A stretch of 64,000 bases of DNA from Sphingomonas sp. 3P27F8 (GTDB taxonomy: Bacteria; Pseudomonadota; Alphaproteobacteria; Sphingomonadales; Sphingomonadaceae), in NCBI RefSeq assembly GCF_005502745.1, contig NZ_SCNL01000001.1, positions 248,001 through 312,000 of the forward strand, read 5' to 3'. This document shows positions 63,461-64,000 of the stretch, piece by piece. The notes beneath the pieces are model-generated. The model made no database searches and was not told where the DNA came from. It was given only the letters and a program-made list of their open reading frames with translations. The number at the start of each line of letters is the position of its first letter. The first letter of the stretch is position 1. The translations under genes and the position numbers were made by a program.

Positions 63461-64000
63461 TTACCTTGGCCGCGTCCACAGCGATGCCGCGCGCGGCACA
63501 TCCGTGATCGGGCGCGATGCCGCCAGCCACGCGCCCATTACATGCCCGAGCTTGCCCGCCTTGCCGGTCGAAACACGATGATCCCAGGCATGAGCGCCGC
63601 GCCGGGCGACTTCACGCGCAATGTCGCCGTAGATTCCCGCAGCGGCCAGCACCGCCCAGCGCGAGCGCCGCGGCAGGCGCGCAGCACCGATCCGTGCACT
63701 CGCCTCATGCTGCGCCGCGCGATCGGTAAGGCGGCGCACAAGCACTACCAGCCGATCGCGGAACGGCGGCTTCATGTGCTGGCCCGGCGGAATATCCATT
63801 TCCGCGAGCCATTCCATCGGCAGATAGCAACGTCCGGCGCGATCATCCTCCGCCACGTCACGCGCGATATTGGCGAGCTGAAAGGCGAGGCCGAGGTCGC
63901 ACGCCCGGTCAAGCGTGTCGTCATCCCCGGGCGGCACGCCCATCACCGCCGCCATCATGCACCCCACGGCGCCCGCGACATGATAGCAATATTGGAAGAG
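63461..64000 (-). CDS. crtB: Phytoene/squalene synthase, C-terminal part (5' end outside window)
   Basis: Joins two geranylgeranyl diphosphates to phytoene in carotenoid synthesis. The frame is open to the window end: YCYHVAGAVGCMM is followed by the second aspartate-rich motif FQLANIARDVAEDDRAGRCYLP (in pieces, ~45-65 of the fragment). 179 residues present of ~310. Fits the yellow carotenoids of sphingomonads; a hopanoid-type squalene synthase (HpnC/D) is less likely but cannot be excluded. Confidence 0.88.
   Translation of the reverse strand, partial: LFQYCYHVAGAVGCMMAAVMGVPPGDDDTLDRACDLGLAFQLANIARDVAEDDRAGRCYLPMEWLAEMDIPPGQHMKPPFRDRLVVLVRRLTDRAAQHEASARIGAARLPRRSRWAVLAAAGIYGDIAREVARRGAHAWDHRVSTGKAGKLGHVMGAWLAASRPITDVPRAASLWTRPR

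Overview
This 64 kb window is a GC-rich chromosomal segment of an alphaproteobacterium, most likely a Sphingomonas-type member of the Sphingomonadaceae. This rests on several things: phaB, glnD, hslVU and cta genes in alphaproteobacterial form, a phytoene synthase gene, TonB-dependent receptor and OmpA-type envelope genes, short intergenic gaps, frequent ATGA/GTGA stop-start overlaps, and an RcGTA-like gene transfer agent (GTA) cluster of the sphingomonad type. No rRNA, tRNA, CRISPR array or insertion sequence was seen.

Layout. 1-4.6 kb: 3' part of thrS, a TonB-dependent receptor and infC (apparently starting with ATC). 4.6-13.2 kb, minus strand: glnD, phaB, hemH, an orphan molybdenum hydroxylase large subunit and an acyl-CoA ligase. 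13.2-16.5 kb, plus strand: lgt, a MidA-type methyltransferase, a GNAT acetyltransferase and pgeF as one overlapping operon. 16.5-23.4 kb: hslVU, a GTA-type endolysin and holin pair, pyrC, ygfZ, a VOC protein and ugd. 23.6-24.8 kb: an OmpA-family protein with a long proline linker and a good terminator.

24.9-38.5 kb is the main accessory feature: a complete-looking GTA structural cluster on the minus strand. It runs from terminase small subunit, terminase large subunit, portal, a small membrane protein, protease, capsid, connector, head-tail and tail proteins, tape measure, a fused tail protein (gp12), hub proteins gp13-gp15, to a DUF2793 protein. A consensus-like promoter with an embedded palindrome and a leader stem-loop lie upstream. 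Two irregularities stand out at the distal end: gp15 is split by what looks like one missing G, and gp14 has no stop codon at its expected end. The TIM-barrel-like part that RcGTA carries in gp15 is absent here, while gp12 carries a long N-terminal extension that looks TIM-barrel/glycosidase-like. The GTA lysis genes sit only about 5.4 kb away.

38.7-43.1 kb: a periplasmic cyclophilin, a MAPEG protein, then rpmF-plsX-fabH-ihfA-merR (lipid synthesis plus DNA-binding proteins). 43.1-47.4 kb is a less typical patch: a divergent DapF-like epimerase, a DUF6456 protein, an XRE regulator, about 0.5 kb of very AT-rich DNA, a MucR/Ros-type regulator that seems to lack zinc ligands, and an epoxide-hydrolase-like protein. 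47.4-51 kb: DUF2490 and ctaC-ctaD. 51-55.5 kb: pyrE-pdxJ-acpS-lepB-AI-2E family-maiA, a tightly coupled operon. 55.4-61.5 kb: a glycan-related module with two GT4 glycosyltransferases, a multi-pass membrane protein, DUF2141, a DUF2334 deacetylase-like protein and a GT39-like membrane protein. 61.5-64 kb: a Tat-exported PhoD phosphatase, a small unknown gene and the phytoene synthase gene, cut by the window end.
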